Positions 53,705-62,361 of a stretch of 64,000 nucleotides of DNA are shown piece by piece (position 1 is the stretch's first letter; the number at the start of each line of letters is the position of its first letter). Below the pieces are notes generated by a model that saw nothing but the letters and a program-made list of their open reading frames with translations, was not told the origin of the DNA and did not search any database. The DNA comes from PUPG01 sp964463915 (lineage in GTDB: Bacteria; Bacteroidota; Bacteroidia; Bacteroidales; UBA7960): assembly GCA_964463915.1 (NCBI GenBank), contig CAYXEH010000004.1, positions 39,040-103,039 of the forward strand, read 5' to 3'. Position numbers and translations under genes: made by a program.

Positions 53705-54976
53705 TCAGGAAGCGGCGACCTCCTGAAGGGGCTTTTGCAGGCGGCCCAGGATCACAGCAAGCACGGCACAAATAACCAGGCAGGAACCGGCGATGATAAA
53801 TGACAGGCGATGGCTGCCGCTGGCGGCGAACAGGGTTTGCGACAACCTGCTGAATACAAATCCGCCAACGCCCCATGCCGTAAGCACCATCCCGTAATTG
53901 ACGCCAAAATTCTTCATCCCCCAGAATACCTTGGTAAAAGTGGGAAACAGGGACAGGTTGGTGCCAAAATTAAATCCAATGAAGGCGGCAAACAAAACAA
54001 TCATCACAGCCGAGGTCTGGTCACCGATCAGAAAGGCTGAAAGAAACATCAGGCTGGCCTGAAAAACAAGCAGGATAAAGAGCGTCAGCACACGTCCGAT
54101 CTTATCTGAAATAAAACCGGCAATGATACGCCCGGAGGCATTCCCGACGGCAATCACCGCCACTGCCAGAAAGGCGGCTTCACCCAGACTGTTCTGGGCC
54201 ATCCCGGAAATACTGCCGATCACCATCAACCCGGCGCCTGACCCGATAAACAGAATAATCCATATCAGGTAGAAAGAAGGCAGCCTTAATACTTTTGAGG
54301 GCCCCAGGTCCAGCCCGCTGCCATGGGCGATGGCTTTTTCAGGGCGCAACTTCTTCGACTCCTGTGGAACATAGGAGGCCGGGGGGTTCTTCAAAAACGT
54401 GGAGGCGGTGGTCACAATGAGCATAAAGGCAATGCCCAGAATGAGCATGGTGTTATGGATCCCGCAGGCATCTACCAGCCAGGTGGCAAGGGGTGCGATA
54501 TACACCGGGGCGATACCGAAACCGGAGACCACAATGCCGGCGATCAGACCGCTTTTGGATGAAGGGAACCATTTAAATGCCGGCGGGGTGGCCGACGCAT
54601 AGCCAAAGCCGATACCAATACCGGCCAGCACACCGAAGCCCAGCACCCAGAGAGCATAGCTTGTGGTGAAATACAACAGGGTAAAACCGGCTCCCACCAG
54701 CAACCCCCCGATGGCAGCGGTCACTCCGGGACCTTTTTTATCCTGTATCCGCCCGGCAAGAATCATCGTGAAGGCAAAAACCAGTATACATACCGCATAA
54801 GGATCATTCAGCGCAGCCACGTTCCATTCAAATCCTCCTTCTCCGCCTTTGAGCATGGATTCATGGATGGCGTCTTTGAAAATACTCCAGGAATAAAGGA
54901 CGCCAAGGGCAAGGTTAATCGTAAGGCCGGCGATTACGACCACCCAGCCGCGGTTTGAATTGGTAACAGAAGTCAT
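53705..54976 (-). CDS. OFA-family MFS transporter (oxalate/formate antiporter-like)
   Basis: A 423-residue inner-membrane protein with twelve hydrophobic segments. The start NRGWVVVIAGLTINLALGVLYSWSIF and the GRIQDKKGP loop between helices 2 and 3 are typical of the OFA family of monocarboxylate carriers. The substrate (oxalate, formate, lactate or other) cannot be read from sequence. It is monocistronic. Its last codons lie in the repeat unit described just downstream. Confidence 0.88.
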   Translation of the reverse strand: MTSVTNSNRGWVVVIAGLTINLALGVLYSWSIFKDAIHESMLKGGEGGFEWNVAALNDPYAVCILVFAFTMILAGRIQDKKGPGVTAAIGGLLVGAGFTLLYFTTSYALWVLGFGVLAGIGIGFGYASATPPAFKWFPSSKSGLIAGIVVSGFGIAPVYIAPLATWLVDACGIHNTMLILGIAFMLIVTTASTFLKNPPASYVPQESKKLRPEKAIAHGSGLDLGPSKVLRLPSFYLIWIILFIGSGAGLMVIGSISGMAQNSLGEAAFLAVAVIAVGNASGRIIAGFISDKIGRVLTLFILLVFQASLMFLSAFLIGDQTSAVMIVLFAAFIGFNFGTNLSLFPTFTKVFWGMKNFGVNYGMVLTAWGVGGFVFSRLSQTLFAASGSHRLSFIIAGSCLVICAVLAVILGRLQKPLQEVAAS

Positions 54977-55102
54977 TGTGTCAGAAAGGGGTATTGGTTA
55001 ACGATTGATGAGGTATGTTTTTAAAAAACGGAGCAAATATACGTGAAATCCATGCATTACGTCCCAGAAAATCACGATTGGGAAAAAACCTACAGCGTAA
55101 GG

Positions 55103-55131
55103 AAAAAAACGCCGGGGCATAATTGCCCCGG
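55103..55131 (-). terminator. Intrinsic terminator of the subtilase gene
   Basis: Stem CCGGGGCA / TGCCCCGG with loop TAAT, followed on the minus strand by CG and seven T. Confidence 0.88.
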
Positions 55132-55168
55132 TGGACTGCTGAAAACTGCATGGGTTGATGGTGCCGGA

Positions 55169-58100
55169 TCACTGCACCATCAACCTGTACCGCTTAAGCT
55201 GCCTTTGATCAGCGTCCAACAGAAGTATAATATAAATCCCGGCAGGCAACCGTGACACGTCAATTGCGTGATGTCCCGAAGGATTGGCATGCGTGGCCAC
55301 CAACCCCCCGCTGAGATTATAAACCCGGACTCCCACGGGTTCGTCTGATTCTATGTACACCTTATGCCCTGCAGGATTGGGATAGATCTTCACCTTCCCT
55401 TCTGTCAGGTCAGGAACACTTGTATCGTCTACAATGGTTATATCAATGCTTCCCCTGGCACTGCAACCCAGGGGATTGGTCACCCATACGGAATATGTCC
55501 CCGATTCTTCGGCCACAATGGCCTGAGTGGTATCACTGGTATTCCAGAGGAAGGTACTTCCCTTATTGCCAGCATCCAGGGTTTTTGTGTTGTCAGCATT
55601 GTCGCTAACTTCAATCTCCACCACGGGAGTTTCTCCTTCTGCCAGGGGGCGTTCAACCAGCTCACTGAAAGGGCCAAAGCTTTCCAAACGGATATTGTAC
55701 AACCAGTAATAAAAATTTTCCGGAACCACCGCACTGTTCCCCGTTATGGACATGACTCCAGGTATGCTGTAAGGATAAGGGTCTGCGCTGCTCTCATCGT
55801 TGCGAAAAAGCGTGGCACCCTCATCGTATGAAATATGGATACGATAATCTCCCGGTTCAGGAATGCTGAGGTTAAGCTGGTATTCCCTGCCGGTATCTTC
55901 CGGATCATTCACTGCTCCGACCTCTGCACTGGCTGGTTGCCTGGTAGCCTCAAGGGTAAGTTGGGTTTCGGAAACCACCTCACTGGTATGGGCATCTTCA
56001 ATCCATATCCTGACCTCACCCGGCCATCCGACATAAAGGGTAGCGGATTTAAGTGTCAGGGGCACATGGGTGGTAATGTAGGGGTTTTCTGTGACCTGAT
56101 GATAGCCTCCGCCCGACCAGGGTTCTTCATCTTTGGATCCCGGGCCGATTGAGTCAAGCATGGTGTTGATTCCGGCAAAAAAGAGCTCTCTTTCCGGAAT
56201 AATGGTGGTAGTGGCCTGTCCAACGGCAAGTAAATCACCACCTTCGGGGGCATCATACCAGAACACCGTTTCGCTGGATCCGGGATTAAGCGTCACATAA
56301 TCCCTCCCTTCGCACAATACTGCATGTACGTCTTCCACCACTTCCAGGGGAAGGGTCGCAAATGCATACCTGAGGGTATCGTTCTGCGGATTGACATCTC
56401 TTTCCACATTCAGGCCGGCAGAAACCACATATTCTTTCCCCGGCAGGGTTCCAAATGTCTGGCTGAACTGCAACACCCGGCTTTCTCCGGCAGGGATCTC
56501 AGCCTTAAAGTTTTGTTCCATGGCAAGAAGCAACTCCCCATCCTGCATGATTTCAGCGGCAAGTTCAATTTCCTCCAGGGAAGATTGTCCATGGTTCCGG
56601 ACCATTAGCTCAATTCTTTCGTTGTCTCCGGCACGTAAAACATCATCAAAAGGATATACAGCAGTTTCAACTCCCGCATCTGTTGCAGGACGGGTAAACT
56701 CCAACAGGTAATCCTGTGTTTCTCCCGCCTCATAGGAACCGCATGGAGTCACCTCTTCGGCTTTGTCGGTTTCTTTTGCCACGATCCGGAGCCGTGCAAG
56801 AGCCTCCGGCCTGACCCAACCGGGAACCTCCAGCTCCCCTTGAAATGCACCTGTGGCAGACATTACACCTGATACGGCCACCATTTCTTCTTCCTCAAAC
56901 ACTCCGTTGGCATCCCAGTCGGCGAAAATTTTCACGATATGGTCGTTTTCTTTATCGCAGGTGCCTGTTTCCAAATAAAACGGATAATGCTCGCCAGGAG
57001 TCAGCAGATGTACCTCTGAGGTAAAACCCCGGTATGTGTGGCATCCTTCATCAGTCCGGTTGTCGATGGTATGCAGCTGAAAACCGTCAATGCGTGTATC
57101 ACGGTCGTTTCGCGCATAAGACTCACAAACCCGGATCCCTCCCACACCACTTGCAATCAACGAAAAGACCTGAACAGAATCCCTGAGGTCGCCTTTGTGT
57201 ACCACCGATACCGTATAAGTTTTACCGGGAACAGGGTCTTCAATCACCACCTGTTCAATATTGTCCAGAAAGTTGTCTCCTGTGGTGGCAGGTGCTGAAG
57301 GATTCTCCACATCCAGCACCCAGGGGTTCCAGACCTGGTCTCCTGAGGACACCCTTAGATCCAGGTCATTGATCAGCCTGGGACTCCGGTTATTGAGCAC
57401 ATGTTCCCCATAAGATACCGGCCTGGCTTCCGGGTCAGTCCAGCTGAGGGTAATGACCATGGGCCCACCGGGAGCAGCCTCAAACTCCTTACGAATGGTA
57501 TCTCCTTCGTACAGTGCCATCTCGGCCAGATGGTGATTGCCTTTTTCATTACTGATCAAACCAGCTGCCCGCTCCATATTGGCCAACCCCCAGCCGTGGA
57601 TGTAGTCCGGCCCGCGGGCCCCGGCCTGATCGGCCGTATGACAGGCAAGCCCCCTGAGGGTGGAGCTCAGCATAAACGTATCGTTCAGTGCATGGTAATG
57701 TTCCTGCAAAAGAAACAGTGAAGCTGCCAGACTGGGAGAAGACATGGAGGTACCGCTGGATGAGAGGTAAGAATCATCTGCCGCTGTTCCTGTAGAATAC
57801 AGGCCCCGGCCGTCTGCCACCAGATCGGGCTTTATGCGACCGTCATCCGTGGGTCCCCAGCTACTGAAACCGGTAATTTCCACCTCGTCGGGACCGGTGT
57901 ATCCGTCAGAAAGAGATTCCACGGCTCCCACAACCAGAATGTTTTTGGCATTGCCATAAGTGGGAATAATATTGTAAGCGTCGTTGCCGGAAACAGCACC
58001 TTCGGCTCTTTCCTCTATCAGCTCCCACTCCTGGTTGATGTCCAGCCGCCAATAAGGCTCCCCGGCAGGAGGACCATTCTCATTTCGCTTATTACCGGCC

Positions 58101-58942
58101 GATTTTACGATCAGGTAATAAGGGGCGTTATAAGAGACCTTGTCCCACTCCTGTGCCCTCTCATTGTAATATCCAAGTTTATAATCCTCATAATCACTGA
58201 TGTTAATGTCTCCCCACCACTCCCAGTGGGGGTCATCTGCCGTACCTTCCCGTTCGGAATTGTAGCGCCAACCTGTTATGGTACCGTAAGAGTGATTGGA
58301 CAAAAGAAGCTCCTCTGCTGCCTCAGCCATCTCAGCCGCATCCTCATCCCAATCCCACACTTTCAGTGAGGGTGCCTCAAAAGCCATTCCCCTGGCTTTG
58401 GGGTCAAGCCCGGCGGCGATCATGGTTCCCGCCACATGGGTGGCATGAACACTCGTACCTGAGGGGTCGTCCTGTGTGCGGATACGCCCTTCAAACTCAC
58501 GATGAGATGCGCGTACGCGCCCGGAATCCCACATTCCCAGACGACCCTTCATAAAAGGGGACGAGCCGCTCAGATTAAAGGCCCCCGGACCACCAGGCCA
58601 CAATTGATCGGTACGTATAGATGCGGCTGCATCCACATTGTGGGTCGTGTAGTAAACCGGCAAACCTCCTGCATCTAGCCGCTGGAGCTCAGATACCAAA
58701 CCTTCCCCATCTTTCATAATAACCGGCCACCCCTTTTCTTCAGCCAGACGAAAGGCCTCGAGCTGGTCGCTGCGGAACTTTTCCCTGGCTGCTTTTGAGA
58801 ACGCTAAAAGTCGCTGCTGCCTGGAAGGAAGATCAAGGGCTTTGTTAACCGGGTTACCGCCTGTAACTGAATGACCCGGCAATAACACCGCCAACAACAT
58901 CAAAACGGTTGCTTTGAATTTGGTTGGGATAAAAAAAAACAT
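55169..58942 (-). CDS. Secreted S8 subtilase with type IX secretion C-terminal domain
   Basis: A 1257-residue exported protease. After the signal peptide (about 1-28) and a propeptide-like region come catalytic Asp139 (LGMWDSGRV), His166 (HATHVAGT) and Ser at about 398 (SSSGTSMSSPS). Downstream are a P/proprotein-convertase-like beta-sandwich, a GEVS-type repeat region, an ig-like segment with DNADNTKTL and a final Por-secretion sorting domain (about 1180-1257: KVKIYPNPAGHKVYIESDE, then DVSRLPAGIYIILL) that targets the type IX system. It is likely on the surface or released. The T9SS machinery is not in the window. Confidence 0.94.
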   Translation of the reverse strand: MFFFIPTKFKATVLMLLAVLLPGHSVTGGNPVNKALDLPSRQQRLLAFSKAAREKFRSDQLEAFRLAEEKGWPVIMKDGEGLVSELQRLDAGGLPVYYTTHNVDAAASIRTDQLWPGGPGAFNLSGSSPFMKGRLGMWDSGRVRASHREFEGRIRTQDDPSGTSVHATHVAGTMIAAGLDPKARGMAFEAPSLKVWDWDEDAAEMAEAAEELLLSNHSYGTITGWRYNSEREGTADDPHWEWWGDINISDYEDYKLGYYNERAQEWDKVSYNAPYYLIVKSAGNKRNENGPPAGEPYWRLDINQEWELIEERAEGAVSGNDAYNIIPTYGNAKNILVVGAVESLSDGYTGPDEVEITGFSSWGPTDDGRIKPDLVADGRGLYSTGTAADDSYLSSSGTSMSSPSLAASLFLLQEHYHALNDTFMLSSTLRGLACHTADQAGARGPDYIHGWGLANMERAAGLISNEKGNHHLAEMALYEGDTIRKEFEAAPGGPMVITLSWTDPEARPVSYGEHVLNNRSPRLINDLDLRVSSGDQVWNPWVLDVENPSAPATTGDNFLDNIEQVVIEDPVPGKTYTVSVVHKGDLRDSVQVFSLIASGVGGIRVCESYARNDRDTRIDGFQLHTIDNRTDEGCHTYRGFTSEVHLLTPGEHYPFYLETGTCDKENDHIVKIFADWDANGVFEEEEMVAVSGVMSATGAFQGELEVPGWVRPEALARLRIVAKETDKAEEVTPCGSYEAGETQDYLLEFTRPATDAGVETAVYPFDDVLRAGDNERIELMVRNHGQSSLEEIELAAEIMQDGELLLAMEQNFKAEIPAGESRVLQFSQTFGTLPGKEYVVSAGLNVERDVNPQNDTLRYAFATLPLEVVEDVHAVLCEGRDYVTLNPGSSETVFWYDAPEGGDLLAVGQATTTIIPERELFFAGINTMLDSIGPGSKDEEPWSGGGYHQVTENPYITTHVPLTLKSATLYVGWPGEVRIWIEDAHTSEVVSETQLTLEATRQPASAEVGAVNDPEDTGREYQLNLSIPEPGDYRIHISYDEGATLFRNDESSADPYPYSIPGVMSITGNSAVVPENFYYWLYNIRLESFGPFSELVERPLAEGETPVVEIEVSDNADNTKTLDAGNKGSTFLWNTSDTTQAIVAEESGTYSVWVTNPLGCSARGSIDITIVDDTSVPDLTEGKVKIYPNPAGHKVYIESDEPVGVRVYNLSGGLVATHANPSGHHAIDVSRLPAGIYIILLLDADQRQLKRYRLMVQ

Positions 58943-59008
58943 GAGCGGGCAAGGTAAAGGTTAACAAATGCCTGACTTTGGGTAATCACCCATCAAAAAT
59001 AGGCATTT

Positions 59009-59042
59009 TAAAAAAATGCCCGCCGGGAATCCCGGCAGGCAT
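59009..59042 (-). terminator. Intrinsic terminator after the small secreted protein gene
   Basis: Stem GCCGGG/CCCGGC extended by GGCAT/ATGCC around one C-A mismatch, loop ATT, then a T-run on the minus strand. Confidence 0.8.
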
Positions 59043-59121
59043 AAAACCAACATGAAGCAATATTCAGTTTATGGAAACAGTGGGTGTATGGGAAGGATGC
59101 GCCAATAAAACAATGCAAGGG

Positions 59122-59409
59122 TTATTTATTCAGTGATTTCAGCACTTCGTCAAGATCAAAAGGAAGGGGTTCTTCTTTTTCAGGTGCACTGAATTTGGCA
59201 ATATCAAAATGTTCGTAAGACACACACGGGCTGTTGCAGTCGATGATTACGGATTCAAATGCGGGAGCTGTATCGGGTGCTTCTTCAGTTTGAACCGGCT
59301 GGATCAGCTCCACGCCGTCGGCAGTTCGGAATTTCAGCAAAGACTGGCTGCTTGCAATACTTACGGTAAAAAAGATGATGGCTGCGGTGATGATGATTCT
59401 TGTTTTCAT
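59122..59409 (-). CDS. Small secreted hypothetical protein
   Basis: A 95-residue protein with signal peptide (1 to about 21, VSIASSQ). The mature 74 residues are acidic and contain two cysteines five apart (DCNSPCVSYEHF), suggesting a disulfide or metal site. No family recognised. It has its own terminator. Confidence 0.7.
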   Translation of the reverse strand: MKTRIIITAAIIFFTVSIASSQSLLKFRTADGVELIQPVQTEEAPDTAPAFESVIIDCNSPCVSYEHFDIAKFSAPEKEEPLPFDLDEVLKSLNK

Positions 59410-59748
59410 GACTCAGAGGGTTAATGGTTATTTTTTTTTGTTATTTTTTTCGTCTTCACCCTTTTAGTAACCAAACGCGTGCCAGAAATTTTATTATCTT
59501 CTTTTCCAGCTGTTTACAAACTTATCTTCCATGAAGCCTCCAATTTTTAGGTGTACGATATCGTACAATTTATATCCATTAGTGAACGGTTTACCGGTCA
59601 TTGTGAAAGTTGTTTCCTTTTATTGGTAATGAACTCTTTATCACATTACATGTAGTTGCGTCCCTGAACTGCAGAACCGTGTTTTTGTCTGAAAATACCC
59701 ATATATTTGAATCTGTATTCAATCCCTGTTCACCAAACCCTTTTTATC
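59410..59748. other. Divergent intergenic region upstream of pirin gene
   Basis: About 340 AT-rich bases between the small secreted protein gene and pirin. It holds the 16-base palindrome at 59552-59567, a smaller CGGT-TT-ACCG repeat at 59587-59596, and a TATATTTG (-7-like) at 59702-59709 that supports the ATG at 59749 as the pirin start. Confidence 0.6.
59552..59567. promoter_or_regulatory. 16-base perfect palindrome (candidate operator)
   Basis: TGTACGATATCGTACA is a perfect 16-base palindrome in the divergent upstream region of the pirin gene and the small secreted protein gene. The size and symmetry fit a dimeric helix-turn-helix regulator site; no regulator gene is adjacent. Confidence 0.5.
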
Positions 59749-60765
59749 ATGTACAACAAAGTCATCCAGAACATCCGGCCCCTTGAATTCATGTGGCCGG
59801 TGAGCAATCCTTTCATTTTTTGCGTACATCACCACGATGAATACCCCGCGGGAAATGACGAGATGGGACCCGCTGCCTCACTGGCCGGCCGTTACCTCGG
59901 GCAGGATTTCACCCTGAAAGACGGGTGGCGCATGTATCACGGAGAACGCATTCCCGGGTTCCCGGCCCACCCACACCGGGGATTTGAAACGGTGACCATT
60001 GTACTTGATGGCTTTGTGGACCACTCCGACAGCCACGGGGCAGCCGGCCGTTATGGGATGGGTGATGTCCAATGGATGACAGCCGGGGCAGGCCTGCAGC
60101 ATTGCGAGATGTTCCCTCTGCGTAACAAGGACAAGGGCAACCGGCTGGAACTTTTCCAGATATGGCTAAACCTGCCCAAAAAAGACAAATTTGCCGATCC
60201 CCATTTTAAAATGCTCTGGGCAGAAAACATTCCGCAGGTTACCACAGCCGATGAGGCAGGGTTAAAAACAACGGTAAAAGTTTTTGCCGGACAATACCGA
60301 GACCGGAGTGCCCCGGCGCCCGCTCCCGATTCCTGGGCAGCCGACCCGGCCAATGGAGTCAATATCTGGACCATCCGCATGCAAAAAGGAGCCTTCTGGA
60401 AACTTCCGTCCGGCGACGCAGAAATGCTTCGCATGCTTTATTTTTACAATGGCAGCGGCATCAAGGTCGCCGGGATTGACGTGAAGCCCGGGAACGCGCT
60501 GGACTTGCTGCCCGACCAGGAAGTGCTCATTGAAGCAATGGACGATGATGCCCGGCTGCTGTTCATGCAGGGCATGCCCATCAACGAGCCTGTTGTTCAA
60601 CACGGCCCTTTTGTCATGAACACGGCGGAGGAGATCCACCAGGCCATCACCGATTACCGGCAAACCCAGTTTGGCGGATGGCCCTGGGAAAATTACGACC
60701 ATGTACACCCGCGTGACCAGGGCCGCTTTGCCCGGTATTCAAACGGGAAAACGGAAACGCCCTGA
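59749..60765 (+). CDS. Pirin-family protein
   Basis: A 338-residue cupin of the pirin family, taken from the ATG at 59749 (MYNKVIQNIRPLEFMW); the TTG fourteen codons upstream overlaps the predicted -7 box. The metal-binding residues of the N-terminal cupin are present (HPHRGFETVT with two His; AGAGLQHCEM with His and Glu). Family members are quercetinases or redox-sensing regulators in bacteria; which applies here is unknown. The N-terminal part is about 40 residues longer than the shortest pirins, and the C-terminal cupin is intact. Confidence 0.9.
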   Translation: MYNKVIQNIRPLEFMWPVSNPFIFCVHHHDEYPAGNDEMGPAASLAGRYLGQDFTLKDGWRMYHGERIPGFPAHPHRGFETVTIVLDGFVDHSDSHGAAGRYGMGDVQWMTAGAGLQHCEMFPLRNKDKGNRLELFQIWLNLPKKDKFADPHFKMLWAENIPQVTTADEAGLKTTVKVFAGQYRDRSAPAPAPDSWAADPANGVNIWTIRMQKGAFWKLPSGDAEMLRMLYFYNGSGIKVAGIDVKPGNALDLLPDQEVLIEAMDDDARLLFMQGMPINEPVVQHGPFVMNTAEEIHQAITDYRQTQFGGWPWENYDHVHPRDQGRFARYSNGKTETP

Positions 60766-60977
60766 CCGTGCCGGTTCTGTTGAAGTCGTTCCTTAAAAGC
60801 AACTTTTTCAGGGTGGATGCATAAATGCATCTCAATTCATGTTTGAGCTCCCCCGGCCTGCCAGGCGCAGAACAGGAGTTATTCCGGATGTCCTTAACCA
60901 GAGAGGCAATCTTTATTGTAATGATCTTCTGACCAGGTTTTCTCAAAACGAATACTTTCATCCAATTTTTCGGCTCT

Positions 60978-61439
60978 TTAAGGCGCCACCCGTTGGCAGT
61001 CGATCTCCACGCTGCAATTCAGCCATTCATCGTCGATCTCGATGCCCATCTTCCGGTACATCTCTATGGCCGGGCTATTCCAGTTAAGCACCTGCCATCT
61101 GATCCTTTTGCAGTTTTCTACCCGGGCCACCTCAAAGATCTTTTCAAGAAGGGCCGTTCCGACCTTTTGCTTTCTGTAGGATTCTTTCACGTAAAGATCA
61201 TCCAGATAAAGGGACTTCCCGACCCAGGTATAATAGGCAAAGAAATACAATGCCATGCCGATGACTTCATTTTGGCTTGTTTCGGCCACAAAACAGTTGA
61301 AGTATTCCTGTTCCTCCCGCATTTGTTCGATACTGTTATGCACTTTTTCGGGTGCCTTTTCAAACAATGCCAATTCATGGATCATTTCCAGGATGACTGG
61401 AAAATCTTCTTCCGTTGCTTTTCTGATTCGATAATTCAT
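60978..61439 (-). CDS. GNAT acetyltransferase (spermidine/spermine N-acetyltransferase-like)
   Basis: A 153-residue GNAT protein whose start YRIRKATEEDFPVILEMIHELALFEKAPEKV is characteristic of the diamine/polyamine acetyltransferase (SSAT-like) group. The acetyl-CoA loop is DDLYVKESYRKQKVGTALLEKIF (about 88-110). Likely acetylates a polyamine or a small amine. It ends convergent to the pirin gene, and 58 bases separate its start from the ubiquitin gene stop upstream. Confidence 0.87.
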   Translation of the reverse strand: MNYRIRKATEEDFPVILEMIHELALFEKAPEKVHNSIEQMREEQEYFNCFVAETSQNEVIGMALYFFAYYTWVGKSLYLDDLYVKESYRKQKVGTALLEKIFEVARVENCKRIRWQVLNWNSPAIEMYRKMGIEIDDEWLNCSVEIDCQRVAP

Positions 61440-61497
61440 ATAGGTGGTTATCTGCCAAAGCCCGGGGCTTCAGTGTGTATGTGTTTTTGTCTTTCGT

Positions 61498-61905
61498 TTA
61501 CAAACGGATTTTTTGTCCGCAAGCCGAAGTGCAGCAGGATGAGCGAAGCCGGTAAACGACAAAGCCTGTCATCAGGATAAGACCCAGGTAAATGGGCAAA
61601 TCCGAGAGAGGAATGGCAGTCGGATTTTTGAATGATATGTGAAGGGTGCTTTCTTTCTGAATGTTGTAATCACTCAGTGTCCTTCCGTCTTCCAATTGCT
61701 TGCCGGCAAAGGTAAGGACCTGCTGATCCGGCGGAATTCCTTCCTTATCATGAATCATGTCTTTAATGCTTTCAACCAGGGTATTTGGTTCCACATCCAG
61801 GGTAATTGTTTTACCCACGGGTGTTCTTATAAAAATCTGCATGGCAAATACGTTTCCGGCCATCATGAGGAAAAGCAGGGTAGCGATCAGGGATTTGGTA
61901 TTCAT
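61498..61905 (-). CDS. Exported, membrane-anchored ubiquitin homologue
   Basis: A 135-residue protein. Residues 1-21 are a signal peptide ending VFA, so cleavage leaves exactly the ubiquitin start MQIF at residue 22. Residues 22-89 align without gaps to ubiquitin 1-68 with 52 identities (my hand count), and 45-68 are fully identical. Lys11, 27, 33, 48 and 63 are kept; Lys6 is Arg and Lys29 is Met. Leu8, Ile44 and Val70, the main binding patch, are Pro, Thr and Ser, Arg42 is Val, and the C-terminal LRLRGG is replaced, so conjugation is not possible. Residues 98-118 form a PLS-motif membrane segment and the last 17 are basic with three Cys. Bacteroides fragilis is known to secrete a ubiquitin that antagonises related strains; this one differs in its anchor. 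No E1/E2/E3 gene nearby. Confidence 0.93.
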   Translation of the reverse strand: MNTKSLIATLLFLMMAGNVFAMQIFIRTPVGKTITLDVEPNTLVESIKDMIHDKEGIPPDQQVLTFAGKQLEDGRTLSDYNIQKESTLHISFKNPTAIPLSDLPIYLGLILMTGFVVYRLRSSCCTSACGQKIRL

Positions 61906-62029
61906 GGCTCAGATGGGATTAACTTAAAAAGTTAGGTTAGGTGCTAAATTAATCAAAACATAACAAATTCAGGAGCAGAGAAATAAAATCCACTGATCAG
62001 CCATTGAAATGTTTTTCGGTTCATTTTCC

Positions 62030-62255
62030 TCACTCATGCCTGAGTGCCTCCACCGGACTTTCACGGACAATTCGTCAAGCATGGTATTTAACGGCAGGCA
62101 GCGATACCAAAAAGGCAAGCAGGTCATCTGCCAAATAAGGAAGGTCCCCATCTCAACCCGGAAGGCAAACTGTGTAAGCCAGGCCTGCAGAAAATACAGG
62201 GCAGCCGCTGAGGCAATGACAATGGAAACTACATCAAAAGGTGGTATGTGTCGAA
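62030..62255 (-). pseudogene. Remnant of a MacB-like ABC transporter permease (C-terminal end)
   Basis: The minus strand encodes, in one frame, DVVSIVIASAAALYFLQAWL and TQFAFRVEMGTFL, which match the last transmembrane region of MacB/FtsX-type permeases. About 62125-62135 the homology moves to another frame (LADDLLAFLVSLPAVKYHA, stop, RIVRESPVEALRHE, stop at 62030-62032). PVEALRHE is the typical C-terminus of these permeases. So at least one frameshift and one internal stop are present, and only about 75 codons survive. It lies between the ubiquitin gene and a tiny divergent membrane-protein gene. Confidence 0.82.
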
Positions 62256-62361
62256 AAACATTCTTATTTTGGCAGTCATATATGCAATAAAATAGATATT
62301 TTCTTAAGACTACTCTGTTTTTTATAACCACGAAGGCGCATATCTGACAAAACCAGACATC

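Noticed and set aside
61969..62331. Intact 120-codon gene on the minus strand
   Set aside because: Homology to permease C-termini changes frame in the middle and the homologous end is in a different frame, so the open frame is a chance product of a pseudogene.
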